Positions 49,973 to 58,362 of a DNA stretch of 64,000 nt are shown here, piece after piece. The position numbers and the translations under genes were made by a program. Each line of letters begins with the position of its first letter. The first letter of the stretch is position 1. The notes under the pieces are model-generated. The model had not been told where the DNA came from. It searched no databases and saw only the letters and a list, made by a program, of their open reading frames with translations. Location of the stretch: assembly GCF_027923555.1 (NCBI RefSeq), contig NZ_AP025523.1, positions 1,302,001 through 1,366,000 of the forward strand. Direction: 5' to 3'. This stretch comes from Vulcanimicrobium alpinum. GTDB taxonomy: Bacteria > Vulcanimicrobiota > Vulcanimicrobiia > Vulcanimicrobiales > Vulcanimicrobiaceae.

Positions 49973-52471
49973 ATGTCAATGTGGGAACCGTTCACCGAAC
50001 GCGCGCGGCGCAGCATCGTGCTGGCTCAAGAAGAAGCGCAGCGTCTCGGGAACAACTACATCGGGACCGAGCACATCCTGCTCGGGATCATCTCCGAGGG
50101 TGAGAGCCTCGCGGCCAAAGTGCTCGAGACGCTCGGCGTCAACTTGGCGAAGGTGCGCCAGGAAGTTGAGGCGATCGTCGGCCGCGGCGGTCAGACGGTG
50201 CAGCAGGAGATGGTCTTCACCCCGCGCGCCAAGCGCGTGATCGAGCTCGCGTTCGAAGAAGCGCGTCAGCTCAACCACAACTACATCGGGACGGAACACC
50301 TGCTGCTCGGTCTGATCCGCGAGGGTGAGGGCGTCGCGGCGCGCGTGCTGACCAACCTGGGCGTCGATCCGGCGAAGGTTCGCGTGCAGACCACCTCCCT
50401 GCTCGGCGCCGAAGGCCAGCCGCCCGCGCCAAAGGGCAAGTCGAAGACGCCGACGCTCGACGCGTACGGCCGCGACCTCACCCAGCTCGCGCGCGAGAAC
50501 AAGCTCGACCCGGTGATTGGCCGCGCGAACGAGATCGAACGCGTCATCCAGATTCTCAGCCGGCGCACGAAGAACAACCCCGCGCTCATCGGCGAACCCG
50601 GCGTCGGCAAGACCGCGATCGCCGAGGGCCTCGCGCAGCGCGTCATCAAGACGGAAGTCCCCGAGCCGCTGCGCGACAAGCGCGTGATCACGCTCGACCT
50701 GGCCGGGCTGGTCGCCGGGACGAAGTACCGCGGCGAGTTCGAAGAGCGGATGAAGCGCGTGATGGACGAGATCCGCGGCGCCTCCGGCGAGATCATCCTC
50801 TTCATCGACGAGCTGCACACGCTCGTCGGGGCGGGCGCCGCCGAAGGCGCGATCGACGCCTCGAACATCATCAAGCCCGCGCTCGCGCGCGGCGAGCTGC
50901 AGTGCATCGGCGCGACGACGCTCAACGAGTTCCGCAAGCACATCGAGAAGGACTCGGCGCTCGAGCGCCGCTTCCAGCCGGTGATGGTCGGCGAGCCGTC
51001 GGTCGACGAGACCGTCGAGATCCTCAAAGGCCTGCGGGACCGCTACGAAGCGCATCACAAGGTGACGATCACCGACGAGGCGCTGGTCGCCGCCGCGAAG
51101 CTTGGCGACCGCTACATCTCCGACCGCTTCCTCCCCGACAAAGCCGTCGACCTCATCGACGAAGCCGCATCGCGCGTCCGCTTGCAGGCGACGCTGCCGC
51201 CGCCGGCGATCCGCGAGGTCGAGAACGAGATCCGCAAGGTCAAGCAGGAGAAAGAGTCGGTCGTCAAGTCGCAGGAGTTCGAAAAAGCCGCTGCGATCCG
51301 CGACCGTGAGGAGAAGCTGCGCCTGGAGAAGCAGCGGCTCGAGAACGAGTGGGCCGAGGCGCGCGCAAAACAAGACAAGACGATCAAAGTGACGGAAGAA
51401 GACGTCGCGCACATCGTCTCGTCGTGGACGAAGATCCCGGTGTCGAAGCTCGCGCAGGCCGAGACGGCCAAGCTGCTCGGCATGGAAGAGCAGCTCCACA
51501 AGCGCGTGATCGGACAGAACCAGGCGGTCTCGACGGTGACGCGCGCCATCCGGCGCTCGCGCGCGGGGCTTAAGAACCCGAAGCGCCCGATCGGTTCGTT
51601 CATCTTCCTCGGCCCGACGGGCGTCGGGAAGACCGAAGTCGCGCGCTCGCTCGCGGAGTTCATGTTCGACGACTCGGAGTCGATGATCCGCATCGACATG
51701 TCGGAGTACATGGAGAAGTACGCGGTCTCGCGGCTCGTCGGTGCACCTCCCGGCTACGTCGGCTACGAAGAGGGCGGCCAGCTCACCGAAGCGGTGCGGC
51801 GCCGTCCCTACTCGGTCGTCCTCCTCGACGAGATCGAGAAGGCGCATCCGGACGTCTTCAACCTGCTGCTGCAAGTTCTCGAAGACGGACGGCTGACCGA
51901 TTCTCAGGGCCGCGTCGTCGACTTCAAGAACACCGTCATCATCATGACTTCGAACGTCGGCGCGACCGGGATGACGACGTCCAGCGAGATCGGCTTCCGT
52001 CCGACGCGCGGCAGCGAGTCGAACGAAGACCAAGCCTACGAGCGCATGAAGAACAAAGTGCTCGATGAAGTGAAGCACGCGTTCCGTCCCGAGTTCCTCA
52101 ACCGCGTCGACGAGATCGTGGTGTTCCACTCGCTCAACCGCGAGCAGATCGCCGAGATCGTCGGACTCGAACTCGAGAAAGTCATCCGCGAGGTCAAGGC
52201 GCAGGACATGCACCTCGAAGTCACCGACGACGCGAAGCAGCTGCTCGCGAAGAAGGGCTGGGATCCGCAGTTCGGGGCGCGTCCGCTGCGCCGCGCGATC
52301 CAGCGCGAAGTCGAGGACGAACTCGCCGAAGAGATGCTCAAGGGCAACTTCTCGACGGGCGACCGCATCCTCGCCGAAGTCAGTCAGGACAATCCCGAGA
52401 AGCTGCGCTTCTCCAAAATCCCGAGGATCGAACCGCCCGCGCCGAGCACGCCCGAAGTTCAGCCCGTCTAG
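49973..52471 (+). CDS. clpC: ATP-dependent Clp protease ATPase subunit ClpC
   Basis: An 832-residue class I Clp/Hsp100. Two Clp-N repeats are present ([31 protein letters not shown] and the second at [17 protein letters not shown]). AAA1 has Walker [14 protein letters not shown] and [14 protein letters not shown]. A UVR motif ([20 protein letters not shown]) is present. AAA2 has [19 protein letters not shown], the [18 protein letters not shown] Walker B, and an IGF loop (SEIGFRP) for docking ClpP. It unfolds substrates for ClpP. No mcsA/mcsB or ctsR genes accompany it. Confidence 0.96.
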   Translation: MSMWEPFTERARRSIVLAQEEAQRLGNNYIGTEHILLGIISEGESLAAKVLETLGVNLAKVRQEVEAIVGRGGQTVQQEMVFTPRAKRVIELAFEEARQLNHNYIGTEHLLLGLIREGEGVAARVLTNLGVDPAKVRVQTTSLLGAEGQPPAPKGKSKTPTLDAYGRDLTQLARENKLDPVIGRANEIERVIQILSRRTKNNPALIGEPGVGKTAIAEGLAQRVIKTEVPEPLRDKRVITLDLAGLVAGTKYRGEFEERMKRVMDEIRGASGEIILFIDELHTLVGAGAAEGAIDASNIIKPALARGELQCIGATTLNEFRKHIEKDSALERRFQPVMVGEPSVDETVEILKGLRDRYEAHHKVTITDEALVAAAKLGDRYISDRFLPDKAVDLIDEAASRVRLQATLPPPAIREVENEIRKVKQEKESVVKSQEFEKAAAIRDREEKLRLEKQRLENEWAEARAKQDKTIKVTEEDVAHIVSSWTKIPVSKLAQAETAKLLGMEEQLHKRVIGQNQAVSTVTRAIRRSRAGLKNPKRPIGSFIFLGPTGVGKTEVARSLAEFMFDDSESMIRIDMSEYMEKYAVSRLVGAPPGYVGYEEGGQLTEAVRRRPYSVVLLDEIEKAHPDVFNLLLQVLEDGRLTDSQGRVVDFKNTVIIMTSNVGATGMTTSSEIGFRPTRGSESNEDQAYERMKNKVLDEVKHAFRPEFLNRVDEIVVFHSLNREQIAEIVGLELEKVIREVKAQDMHLEVTDDAKQLLAKKGWDPQFGARPLRRAIQREVEDELAEEMLKGNFSTGDRILAEVSQDNPEKLRFSKIPRIEPPAPSTPEVQPV

Positions 52472-52503
52472 CTGCCTCCGCTGCGCTACGGCAGGAAGGT
52501 CGG

Positions 52504-55500
52504 TTGAGTTTTCGTTTTGACCAGCCCGCTTTGCGGGCTGGTCAAGGGTTCGTGACGAACACCGCACGGTTGACCCCGTACGCTCTGTGGCGATCGCGCC
52601 TGCCGGCGCAGATCGGCACGTGGTTTGCCCGCGATCTCACCCGCAACGCGCTCGCCCTCGTCGACGGGGGGCGCGTCTCGTTGCGATCCGTCGAACCGGC
52701 GCGCATCGAATCGGCGGTGAAGGACCGTGCGCCGGTGCAGACCGTCGTGGAGTGGTCGTCGGGGACCGGCCCGCAGGCGCTGCGGCCGATGTGCACGTGC
52801 GGCGCGACGGGCGTCTGCGAGCACGTCGTAGCGACGCTCGAAGTCGTCCGCACCGCCGAGGATCATGCGCTCCCGCCGGTGAGTGCCGATACGGCGGAGC
52901 CGGATCTCTCGTGGCTCCCCGACGGTGAGTTTGACGGCGCGCGGACGCGCGCGCGCGCCGTCTGGCCGGTGATCACCGTTGCGACCGGCGGCGCGATCGG
53001 CGGCGCGCTCTATCTCGACACGCCGCGGCTGCGCGGCGTGATCCGCGACGCCGACGCGATCCTGGCGATGATGGATCAGACGCCCTCCGACGACTGGGAC
53101 GACGTCGATCGCTCGCTGCTGCGGGATGAAGCGGTGCAGGAAGCGTTCGGCGCCCGCGCCTCGACGAAGGCGCTGGCGCGCGCGATGTTCCGGCTCGCGC
53201 GTCATCCGCGGCTGAGGATCGACGATGCGCCCGCCGAAAATCGGCATCCCGCGGAACTGCCGCCGTTCGCGGTGGAGACGCGCGGCGTGCGCCTGCGCGC
53301 GAGACGGATGGGCTCGGCCTTCGCGCCGGTCCTCGAGACGCCCGACGGTTCACGCGTCTCGCCGGCGGATGCGCTCGTCCTCGACGGGCCGCCGGTCTGG
53401 ATGATCGCCGAACGCACCGCGTTTCTGCTCGACGGCGGATTCGACGCGCGCAAGGTGATCGCAGCGGCACGCGCGGTGCCGTCGACCAACGGCGAGACGC
53501 ACGGCACGCCGTCGATGCGCGCAATCGCGAAGGCGGCGCCGTTCCTGCCGGCCGACGAACGCGCGGCGCTCGGCGTCGTCGACGCGCAGCTTCCGGGGAT
53601 GGTGATTCGCGCCGCGTGGCGCGACGGCGCACTGCTGACGCGCCTCGGGTTCGTCGATCGCGCGACCGGCGCGTACGTCGCCTACAACCCGCTCGGCGCG
53701 GTGACCGCGAGCGACGGGCGGTTCGTACGGTTCCCGCCCGATGTCGCCCGCGGTTTCTCGCGCCGCTTCCTCGATGCCGGCTTCGTGCCGCGCGGGAGCG
53801 ACGGATTCGCGCTGCACGACGCGGATCGTGCTGCCGAGGTGGTGCGCGACCTGTGGCCCGGATGGGACGACGCCGAGGTGCGGCTCGACGATTCGCTGCT
53901 CGCGCTCACCAACGGCGGCAACGTCGACGTTTCGGTGCAGGCGACCGCGACCGAGAGCGGCGACTGGTTCGATCTCGACGTCTCGGTGTTCGTCGGCGGC
54001 GGCGAGCCGCTCACCCGCGACGAACTGCGCGCGCTGCTCGGCGGAAAGGGACGCTTCGCGGAAGTGCGCGGACAGCTCGTCGACGTCGGCGATCTGCGCT
54101 CGCGGCAGAATCTGCTTTCGGAACTGAACGATCGGCGGCGCACGGGACTCGCCTCGCTCGTCGCGATGCGCGACGAACTGCACGAAGCGTTCGGCGACGT
54201 AGCGCTGCCGGACGAAGTCGAGCGGATTCGCGAGCGCCTGCGCAACTTCGAGGGGATCGAAGAAGTGTCGCCTCCGGACGCGCTCGTGCTGCCGCTGCGC
54301 GACTACCAGCGTCGCGGCTTGGATTTCCTCGCGTACCTCTCGTCGTTCCGTTTCGGCGGCATTCTCGCAGACGATATGGGTACTGGAAAGAGTCTTCCCG
54401 TTTCGATGCTGGTGCTGACGCCGACCGGATGGCGCCGTTTCGGCGATCTTTGCGTCGGCGACGAAGTCATGGGGCGCGACGGGATGCCGCATCGTGTGGT
54501 AGGCGTCTATCCGCAGGGTGTACTGCCTGCGTATCTTGTAATGTTCGGCGACGGTACGTCGTTGCCTTGCTCCGACGATCATCTGTGGGCGGTGAATTCG
54601 GCCGTTCGCAAGAAACGCGGGCGTCCTGATCGCGTGCTGACGACGCGCGAGATTCGCGAACATCTGCACGATGCGGCGGGAAATGCGCGACACTACATTC
54701 CCGTCGCAGCTCCAATGCATTTTGCGCTGCACGAACCGCTCCCGATCGATCCCTATCTTTTGGGATGCTTACTCGGAGACGGCGGACTTTCCGGACGGCA
54801 GCTCCGCTTCACGATCGCGGATGCGGAAAGTCGCGCCGCGGTGAATACGCTGCTGCCGACGGGCACCGAGTTGGTGCCGCTGCAACGCTACGATTATGCG
54901 ATTCGATCGACACATGGTGCGAATCCGGTCGCTGCATCGCTGAACGATCTCGGCGTGCTTGGGCTGACGTCTTCGCGGAAGTTTGTGCCGACCGCTTACA
55001 AGTTCGCGTCGATCTCCGATCGCCTCGCGATGCTGCAAGGCTTGATGGACACGGACGGCACGGTCGATCATCGGACCGGGTGTGCGGAGTTTACGACGAC
55101 GTCCGATCAACTCGCGACCGACGTCGAGTTCCTGGTGCGCTCGCTGGGCGGCGTTGCTCGGCGCACATACAAAGCTGCGCCGAAGTACGTGTACAAGGGC
55201 GAAAACCGGATCGGCAAGCCGGCGTATCGCGTGGGCATCGAGCTTCCGCCGGAGTACGTCCCGTTCCGGCTCGAGCGCAAGCTCGCGCGCTTCGAGCCGC
55301 GCACGAAATATCAGCCGGTGCGCGCGATCGTGGATGTGGTTCCGGACGGCGAGTGCGAGATGCAGTGCATCGCGGTCGACGCGCCCGATCAGTTGTACGT
55401 GATGTGGGACTTCATCGTCACCCACAACACCTCGCAGTTGATCGCGCACGTCGCGAAGCGCAAACAAGACGAGGGCGAGTCGCCGATCCTGGTGATCGCG

Positions 55501-56736
55501 CCGACCTCGGTCACGCACACGTGGGAGAACGAGATCAAGAAGTTCGCCCCGAGCTTGCGCACCTTGCGCCTGCAGTCCGGGAGCGACCGCGCCGCGAAAT
55601 ATGAGACGATCCACGACTTCGACGTCATCATCACGTCGTACGCATTGGCGCGGCTCGACGCGCACCACCTCGAACGGTTCCGCTTCCGCACGCTCGTCCT
55701 CGACGAGGCGCAGAACGCGAAGAACCCGTCCTCGCAGATCGCGAAGGTCGTGCGCGGGCTGCAGGCCGATCACCGTCTGGCTCTTACCGGGACGCCGGTG
55801 GAAAACTCGCTGCGCGATCTGTGGGCGATCTTCGGCTTCGTCGAGCCAGGGCTGCTTGGGTCCGAGACGTCGTTCCGGCGGCGGTTCGAGAACCCGATCG
55901 CCGACGGCGACGAGCGTGCCGCCGCGGCGCTGCGCTCTCGGCTCGAACCGTTCGTGCTGCGCCGCACGAAAGAAGACGTTGCGCGCGAACTGCCCGAACG
56001 CACGGAGGCGGTGATCGAGTGCGAGCTGAGTCCGCTGCAGCGGCGCCTCTACCGCGGGATCGCCGAGGCCGCGCGCCGCGACGTGCTGGCAAAGATCGAC
56101 GACGAGGGGACGGAAGCGGCGACGGTGCACGTTCTCGCGGCGCTCACGCGCCTGCGTCAAGTCTGCGCGCACCCGGGGCTGCTCGTGCCGGAGTATCTCG
56201 AGGAGCCGGAGGCGAGCGGGAAGTTCGACGCGTTCCTGGAGACGATCGACGAGATCCTCGACGGCGGCCACAAGGTGCTCGTGTTCAGCGCCTTCGCGTC
56301 GATGCTCAAGATCATGCGCACGTCGCTCGACAAGCGCGACGTGGCGTACGGCTACCTCGACGGATCGACGAAGGACCGCGACCGGCAAGCCGAGGTCGAG
56401 CGTTTCATGAGCGACGGCGGGCCGCCGGTGTTCCTCTGTTCGCTCAAGGCGGGCGGCGTCGGGCTCACGCTGACCGCGGCCGACTATGTGGTGCTCTACG
56501 ATCCGTGGTGGAATCCCGCGGTCGAACGCCAGGCGATCGACCGCACGCATCGCATCGGACAGGTGCGTCCGGTGACGGCGTACCGGATGGTCACCGCCGG
56601 ATCGGTCGAGGAGAAGATCCGCGCGCTCGCCGAGCGCAAAGCGGCGCTGTCGAAGGCCGTCGTTAAAGCCGACAGCGCCGTCGCGAAGACGCTCACGCGC
56701 GAAGACCTGGCCTTCCTCTTCAGCGATCCCGAATAG
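52504..56736 (+). CDS. SWI2/SNF2-type helicase with SWIM zinc finger, interrupted by an intein
   Basis: A 1410-residue precursor. Residues ~96-110 form a SWIM zinc-binding motif (CTCGATGVCEHVVATL). The helicase core has motif I split by the intein (MGTGK then TSQLIAH), motif II LVLDEAQNAKN, ALTGTPVENSLRDLW, and in the C-terminal lobe FLCSLKAGGVGLTLTAADYVVLYDPWWNPAVERQAIDRTHRIGQ. After splicing the protein would be ~1064 residues. Such proteins remodel protein-DNA or RNA-polymerase complexes. The start is uncertain: TTG at 52504 with a well-placed AGGAAGG, or GTG at 52552. A perfect 12-base hairpin lies between the two. Confidence 0.9.
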   Translation: MSFRFDQPALRAGQGFVTNTARLTPYALWRSRLPAQIGTWFARDLTRNALALVDGGRVSLRSVEPARIESAVKDRAPVQTVVEWSSGTGPQALRPMCTCGATGVCEHVVATLEVVRTAEDHALPPVSADTAEPDLSWLPDGEFDGARTRARAVWPVITVATGGAIGGALYLDTPRLRGVIRDADAILAMMDQTPSDDWDDVDRSLLRDEAVQEAFGARASTKALARAMFRLARHPRLRIDDAPAENRHPAELPPFAVETRGVRLRARRMGSAFAPVLETPDGSRVSPADALVLDGPPVWMIAERTAFLLDGGFDARKVIAAARAVPSTNGETHGTPSMRAIAKAAPFLPADERAALGVVDAQLPGMVIRAAWRDGALLTRLGFVDRATGAYVAYNPLGAVTASDGRFVRFPPDVARGFSRRFLDAGFVPRGSDGFALHDADRAAEVVRDLWPGWDDAEVRLDDSLLALTNGGNVDVSVQATATESGDWFDLDVSVFVGGGEPLTRDELRALLGGKGRFAEVRGQLVDVGDLRSRQNLLSELNDRRRTGLASLVAMRDELHEAFGDVALPDEVERIRERLRNFEGIEEVSPPDALVLPLRDYQRRGLDFLAYLSSFRFGGILADDMGTGKSLPVSMLVLTPTGWRRFGDLCVGDEVMGRDGMPHRVVGVYPQGVLPAYLVMFGDGTSLPCSDDHLWAVNSAVRKKRGRPDRVLTTREIREHLHDAAGNARHYIPVAAPMHFALHEPLPIDPYLLGCLLGDGGLSGRQLRFTIADAESRAAVNTLLPTGTELVPLQRYDYAIRSTHGANPVAASLNDLGVLGLTSSRKFVPTAYKFASISDRLAMLQGLMDTDGTVDHRTGCAEFTTTSDQLATDVEFLVRSLGGVARRTYKAAPKYVYKGENRIGKPAYRVGIELPPEYVPFRLERKLARFEPRTKYQPVRAIVDVVPDGECEMQCIAVDAPDQLYVMWDFIVTHNTSQLIAHVAKRKQDEGESPILVIAPTSVTHTWENEIKKFAPSLRTLRLQSGSDRAAKYETIHDFDVIITSYALARLDAHHLERFRFRTLVLDEAQNAKNPSSQIAKVVRGLQADHRLALTGTPVENSLRDLWAIFGFVEPGLLGSETSFRRRFENPIADGDERAAAALRSRLEPFVLRRTKEDVARELPERTEAVIECELSPLQRRLYRGIAEAARRDVLAKIDDEGTEAATVHVLAALTRLRQVCAHPGLLVPEYLEEPEASGKFDAFLETIDEILDGGHKVLVFSAFASMLKIMRTSLDKRDVAYGYLDGSTKDRDRQAEVERFMSDGGPPVFLCSLKAGGVGLTLTAADYVVLYDPWWNPAVERQAIDRTHRIGQVRPVTAYRMVTAGSVEEKIRALAERKAALSKAVVKADSAVAKTLTREDLAFLFSDPE
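52518..52544 (+). repeat. Perfect 12-base-pair hairpin after clpC / at the helicase start
   Basis: TGACCAGCCCGC and GCGGGCTGGTCA flank a TTT loop. A T-run precedes it rather than follows it on the + strand, so it is not a standard intrinsic terminator in either direction. It may be a repeat element or an RNA structure that controls clpC decay or helicase translation. Confidence 0.5.
54391..55428 (+). other. Intein with LAGLIDADG homing endonuclease, inserted in the helicase Walker A motif
   Basis: 346 residues lie between GTGK and T of Walker A. Splice residues are Ser1 (SLPVSMLVLTPTGWRRFGDL) at the N-terminus, with block B likely at GDGTSLPCSDDHLW, and His-Asn at the end (FIVTHN) followed by Thr as +1. 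Two DOD endonuclease motifs are visible: LLGCLLGDGGLS and LQGLMDTDGTV. The codons look less GC-biased than the host gene, suggesting horizontal arrival. All key residues appear present, so splicing is likely. Confidence 0.93.
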
Positions 56737-56739
56737 CGT

Positions 56740-57438
56740 CTAGGACGCGCGCGACGACCCCGGCGCCGGCATCGCCGGCGGCGACGGAACGGTGGACGGC
56801 GCGGGCGGTGCCGGCGGAGCGGCGCGGCGCGGCGGGATCGGCGGGACGCCGCGGATCCACACTCGCGTGCACGGACCGCCCTCGATCTGCAGGCGGCGCA
56901 TGCTGCGCTCCGCCTCGCGCAGCGCGCGTTCGACTTGCGGGCCGACGTCCGGGATCGGCGGCAGCACCGGGAGCGGTGGGATCGCGCCGAGCTCCGCGCC
57001 GTCGCGGTCGCCCATGCGGGCCCACCCCCGGCCGCGCACGTCGAATGCGTGCGGATCGGTGCCGACGATCGCCGTGCCGGAGAGGTCGACGCCGGTCATC
57101 CGGACGCCGTCGATCTTGGCGCGCGCGAACGACGTGCGGCGAAAGCGCACGCCTTCGAAGCGCGCGTTCCGCAGGTCTGCGCCGTCGAATCTCGCGCCGG
57201 CGAGGTCGGCGCCGACGAAGCGCGCGCCGCTCAGTTTGGCGTTCGAAAAATCGACGTCGCGCAGATCGCTGCCGACGAAGCGCAGATCGTGCAGATCGCG
57301 GCCGCGCAGATCCTTGGGGAACGTGCAGCCGACGCATTGATCGATCAACCGGCGGGTGAGGTCATCGTCGGCGCGCGCGGGGACGGCGCCGAGCAGGAGG
57401 GTCGTCAACGCGGCCGCGCAGAGCAGGGTGCGTACCAT
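56740..57438 (-). CDS. Exported pentapeptide-repeat protein with CxGC motif (third structural gene)
   Basis: A 232-residue protein with a signal peptide (MVRTLLCAAALTTLLLGAVPARA). The motif C35-V-G-C38 comes next, then about 17 pentapeptide repeats (DLRGRDLHDLRFVGSDLRDV, FVGADLAGARFDGADLRNARF) to residue ~125. A proline-rich C-terminal half (PPLPVLPPIPDVGP, PPIPPRRAAPPAPPAP) follows. It is the last gene of the BlaI-M56 operon, 12 bases after the previous pentapeptide gene. The SNF2 gene is convergent to it. Function unknown; pentapeptide helices usually make protein-protein or DNA-mimic surfaces. Confidence 0.8.
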   Translation of the reverse strand: MVRTLLCAAALTTLLLGAVPARADDDLTRRLIDQCVGCTFPKDLRGRDLHDLRFVGSDLRDVDFSNAKLSGARFVGADLAGARFDGADLRNARFEGVRFRRTSFARAKIDGVRMTGVDLSGTAIVGTDPHAFDVRGRGWARMGDRDGAELGAIPPLPVLPPIPDVGPQVERALREAERSMRRLQIEGGPCTRVWIRGVPPIPPRRAAPPAPPAPSTVPSPPAMPAPGSSRAS

Positions 57439-57450
57439 CGTCCTTCTCCC

Positions 57451-58221
57451 TTATGCCGGCGCCAGCGCGCCGGTCAGATCGGCGTGCGCGTCGCCGGTGA
57501 GTTCTTGCCGCGTGACGGTGCGGCAGGTCGCCGATGCCTCGCCTCGATCGTGCGTGCAGAAGCGCGCGCTGCGCAGGTCCAGACCGTGGAGGTCGACGCC
57601 GCGCAGGTCGGTGCACACGGTACGGCGTTCGGCTTCGCCGCCGTCCCAGGCGGCGGTATTCTCGCCGCAGAGGATCGCGTCGCCGATGACGACGCCAGAC
57701 AGGCGAGCGTCCCGGAGGTTTGTGCTCAGCAGGTTCGCGCCGCGCAGGTCGGCGCGCGAGAGGTCGCTGCCGGCGGCGTTCGCGCCGACCAGCCGTGCCT
57801 CGCGCAGGTTCGTGCCCGCAAGCTTCGCGTCGCGCAGGTTCGCGCCGACCAGCCGGCTTGCGTGCAGATCGGCGTTCGTCAGGTCGAGGTCGTGAAACGC
57901 GCAGCCGGTGCAGTCGCGCAGGACCGCGCGCCCGGTCTCGGTGCGCATGTCGGCCTGCGCGACGCTCGCGCCGACGAACCGTATCCCGTCGACCGCCGCG
58001 TGCGCGAACGACGTGCCGCGCAGGCGGACGCCGACGAAACGTGCGTTGCGAAGGTCCGCGTCGTCGAAGCGCGTCCCCTCGAGATCGGCGCCGGTGAACG
58101 TCGCGCCATTCACGTTGCTGCGGCGGAAATCGACGTCGCGCAAGTCGGTGCCGGTGAAGCGCAGGCCGTGCAGATCGCGCCCGTGCAGATCGCGCGGCAG
58201 CGTACACCCGACGCGCAGCAC
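57451..58221 (-). CDS. Pentapeptide-repeat protein (second structural gene), signal peptide possibly frameshifted off
   Basis: 256 residues in two pentapeptide blocks. The first starts at VGCTLPRDLHGRDLHGLRFTG and the second at C104-T-G-C107 (CTGCAFHDLDLTNADL). A Cys-rich C-terminal third follows, with CGENTAAWDGG and FCTHDRGEASATC. The frame has no signal peptide. However, ATG at 58285 opens MIRPFAVALTAAFVVGLGAV, a good signal peptide in a neighbouring frame that ends where this one begins. One inserted or lost base near 58225 would join them and give an exported ~278-residue protein. Confidence 0.72.
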   Translation of the reverse strand: MLRVGCTLPRDLHGRDLHGLRFTGTDLRDVDFRRSNVNGATFTGADLEGTRFDDADLRNARFVGVRLRGTSFAHAAVDGIRFVGASVAQADMRTETGRAVLRDCTGCAFHDLDLTNADLHASRLVGANLRDAKLAGTNLREARLVGANAAGSDLSRADLRGANLLSTNLRDARLSGVVIGDAILCGENTAAWDGGEAERRTVCTDLRGVDLHGLDLRSARFCTHDRGEASATCRTVTRQELTGDAHADLTGALAPA

Positions 58222-58285
58222 GCCCGACGGCGCCGAGACCGACGACGAACGCTGCGGTGAGCGCGACTGCGAACGGTCGAATCAT
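58222..58285 (-). pseudogene. Out-of-frame signal-peptide segment of the second pentapeptide gene
   Basis: ATG at 58285 encodes a basic start and a hydrophobic stretch (IRPFAVALTAAFVVGLGAVG) typical of a Sec signal. Continuing in this frame gives arginine-rich noise, while the pentapeptide domain continues in the other frame. It is most simply read as the true start of the gene at 57451, separated by a single-base indel. Confidence 0.45.
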
Positions 58286-58328
58286 TCCGATGCTCTTTTG
58301 GTAACTATGAAACTAGGTGTTCGCGGCA

Positions 58329-58362
58329 AAAAAAAGAGCGCGCGCATCATCGCTCGAGCGAA
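58329..58362 (-). terminator. Probable intrinsic terminator at the end of the M56-pentapeptide gene
   Basis: Read on the minus strand, a GAGCG...CGCTC stem with a GC-rich loop overlaps the stop codon. It is followed by a run of eight T residues (58329-58338). It may terminate part of the transcript, so that the two downstream pentapeptide genes are expressed at a lower level. Confidence 0.5.

Noticed and set aside
52518-52544. Intrinsic terminator of clpC
   Set aside because: The T-rich stretch precedes instead of follows the stem in the direction of transcription.
49976-52567. 863-codon minus-strand frame opposite clpC
   Set aside because: Complementary-strand shadow of clpC with no domain.
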